Below are positions 7,157-8,117 of a stretch of 8,117 nt of DNA, piece by piece. Location of the stretch: the NCBI GenBank assembly GCA_900552855.1, contig USBG01000069.1, positions 1 through 8,117 on the forward strand. Direction: 5' to 3'. The translations under genes and the position numbers were made by a program. Under the pieces are notes generated by a model. That model was not told the DNA's origin and made no database searches. It saw only the letters and a program-made list of their open reading frames with translations. Position 1 is the stretch's first letter; every line of letters starts with the position of its first letter. The stretch comes from an uncultured Phascolarctobacterium sp. (lineage in GTDB: Bacteria > Bacillota > Negativicutes > Acidaminococcales > Acidaminococcaceae).

Positions 7157-7245
7157 TTTTCGTTTATTTCATAAATACGTCTTTATTATCATACCATATT
7201 AAATGATTTTCTTCATCATCCATTGAATATTTATCGAAAATTAAG
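7152..7245 (-). repeat. Long-range inverted repeat bracketing the nitrogenase-like/permease gap
   Basis: In minus-strand RNA CUUAAUUUUCG (7245-7235) can pair with CGAAAAUUGAG (7162-7152), 11 bp including one G-U, closing an inner segment of about 72 nt. The left arm begins just after the stop codon of the nitrogenase-like gene and the right arm overlaps the motif at 7137-7156. The stem is A+U-rich with a large loop, so it may be chance. No known riboswitch is recognised inside it. Confidence 0.25.
7188..7196 (-). promoter_or_regulatory. Candidate extended -10 promoter for the permease
   Basis: TGGTATGAT on the minus strand matches an extended -10 element (TGnTATAAT, one mismatch). It would start transcription near 7181, about 55-60 nt before the permease ATG. 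The -35 region at 17-18 nt spacing is poor (about 3 of 6), which is tolerated by extended -10 promoters. No terminator is seen after the nitrogenase-like stop, so read-through from that gene into the permease is also likely. Confidence 0.35.
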
Positions 7246-7247
7246 CA

Positions 7248-8117
7248 TTACTTTCTCAGATAATCCTGAATATAAGCATTCCACAAGCGTTCTAGCATAT
7301 TAGCACTGCCCTTAATCCCCATATAAGGAACATCATTCAATAAAACCTGTTCATTGGCAGGAAAAGCCATATTAAGGCTAATAAGATTATGATTACCATT
7401 ACGCCGTAAAACAGAGCTTTCACTGCTGCTTCCTAAAAGCAAAAGCTTTTCTTTATCCTCTAAGCAGACAGTTATTTTTTCACCATCTTTATCGGTATAT
7501 AAAACCTCATCAGCAAAGCTATTGTCTTTACAGCTATTTGCATGCTGACAAATAATTGTCAAATGCCCTGCATCTGCCCATTCATTGATAACTGCCCTAC
7601 TCAGACACAAAGCTGCTGTTCCTGACATAGAAACTATAATTTTATCAAACCACAGTGCACCCCAGGTGCAACGACTGTCATTATTCCAGCCCTGCAAGAA
7701 ACGCTGCATTGCATCGCATTCTTCCATTACACTAGCAAGCTGAGGAGCAGGTAGAGCCTTATCAATACTCTGCAGCCAGCTTTTAGTTCCTTCTACACCA
7801 TAAGGAACTCCTGCACATATAAATGGCGTTCCCAAACGCTGCTTTAAATACTGCGCTAGCTCCAAGCCAAGCTCTTCGTGAGAAACAATATTCAGCGCCG
7901 CCTCGCCAATGTGTTTTAATTGCTCAAAGCTAGAACCGCTGCCAGGAACACAATTAACTCTATAGCCAGCTTTAGTCAAAATTCTGCACAGCTCTGCAGT
8001 ATCAGCCTTACCGTTATAGTAAAAATCACTTAAACCAATAAGATTAACTGTTTTATCCTGTGGCATAGCAGGCTCGGCAAACTTGTCAAAAAATGTCTTA
8101 GCAGCCTTAACATAGCC
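7248..8117 (-). CDS. Nitrogenase component 1-like oxidoreductase (partial, N-terminus outside window)
   Basis: This is the C-terminal 289 residues of a NifD/NifK/BchN/BchB/CfbD-superfamily protein. The frame stays open to the window edge 17 codons before the Met at 8066, so that Met is internal; whole family members are usually 400-500 residues. Landmarks in visible numbering are TVNLIGLSDFYY (23-34), AALNIVSHEELG (73-84), LGTPFICAGVPYGVEGTKSWL (95-115, with the family pattern G-x-P then G-x-x-x-T-x-x-L), and the terminal VPYMGIKGSANMLERLWNAY (263-282). Superfamily members accept electrons from a NifH-like ATPase and reduce difficult bonds, often in tetrapyrroles. By hand alignment to NifD, both FeMo-cofactor ligands (Cys275, His442) are replaced, here by His80 and Met266, so a classical nitrogenase alpha subunit is unlikely. 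The P-cluster-type cysteines would lie in the missing half. Its position before a chelate-type permease and cobN points to a tetrapyrrole or metal-chelate reductase; a scaffold role like NifE/NifN cannot be excluded. Confidence 0.85.
   Translation of the reverse strand, partial: GYVKAAKTFFDKFAEPAMPQDKTVNLIGLSDFYYNGKADTAELCRILTKAGYRVNCVPGSGSSFEQLKHIGEAALNIVSHEELGLELAQYLKQRLGTPFICAGVPYGVEGTKSWLQSIDKALPAPQLASVMEECDAMQRFLQGWNNDSRCTWGALWFDKIIVSMSGTAALCLSRAVINEWADAGHLTIICQHANSCKDNSFADEVLYTDKDGEKITVCLEDKEKLLLLGSSSESSVLRRNGNHNLISLNMAFPANEQVLLNDVPYMGIKGSANMLERLWNAYIQDYLRK

Noticed and set aside
7164..7223. A 19-codon minus-strand ORF (MDDEENHLIWYDNKDVFMK) in the gap before the permease
   Set aside because: No Shine-Dalgarno, overlaps the candidate promoter, and resembles nothing I recognise. 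It could be a remnant, but chance explains it.
7248..8066. Reading the nitrogenase-like gene as a complete 272-residue protein starting at the Met at 8066
   Set aside because: The frame is open upstream to the window edge, no Shine-Dalgarno precedes that Met, and the family's N-terminal domain would be missing.

Overview
The window comes from an anaerobic bacterium, most likely a low-to-moderate-GC Firmicute. A Negativicutes-type lineage is my guess, with low confidence: Shine-Dalgarno sequences are strong AGGAGG type, intergenic DNA is A+T-rich, and oxygen-sensitive enzyme families sit side by side. No rRNA, tRNA, mobile element or CRISPR array is visible. All five recognisable genes lie on the minus strand, so transcription runs from the right end of the window to the left.

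In transcription order the layout is as follows. (1) 8117-7248 is the C-terminal part of a nitrogenase component 1-like protein (NifD/NifK/BchN/BchB/CfbD superfamily), cut by the window edge. (2) A 124-bp gap carries a candidate promoter, a quasi-palindromic motif and a long-range inverted repeat. (3) 7123-6089 is a BtuC/FecCD-type ABC permease, followed at once by a strong intrinsic terminator (6048-6082). (4) 5982-2266 is a full-length CobN/BchH-family metal chelatase large subunit. It overlaps by 8 nt with (5) 2273-1236, a radical SAM enzyme with a canonical SPASM domain. A terminator-like hairpin (1151-1183) ends that unit. (6) A leader of about 230 bp, with a palindrome over a -10 box and a second copy of the motif found upstream of the permease, precedes (7) 919-1, a lipoprotein substrate-binding protein of the BtuF/FepB/HmuT class, cut at the left edge.

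Read together, this looks like a locus that imports a metal chelate or tetrapyrrole (binding protein and permease; the ATPase is not in the window) and then processes it with three enzyme types known from tetrapyrrole chemistry. These are a CobN-like (de)chelatase, a nitrogenase-like reductase and a radical SAM/SPASM enzyme. The nitrogenase-like protein appears to lack both residues that hold FeMo-cofactor in NifD, so dinitrogen fixation is unlikely; a role like that of the ring reductases BchNB or CfbCD fits better. Ordinary cobalamin synthesis is also possible for CobN, but no cobalamin-pathway gene, CobS/CobT or ChlI/ChlD partner, or B12 riboswitch is visible here. The substrate is unknown. 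The joint system is an inference from family membership and gene order.
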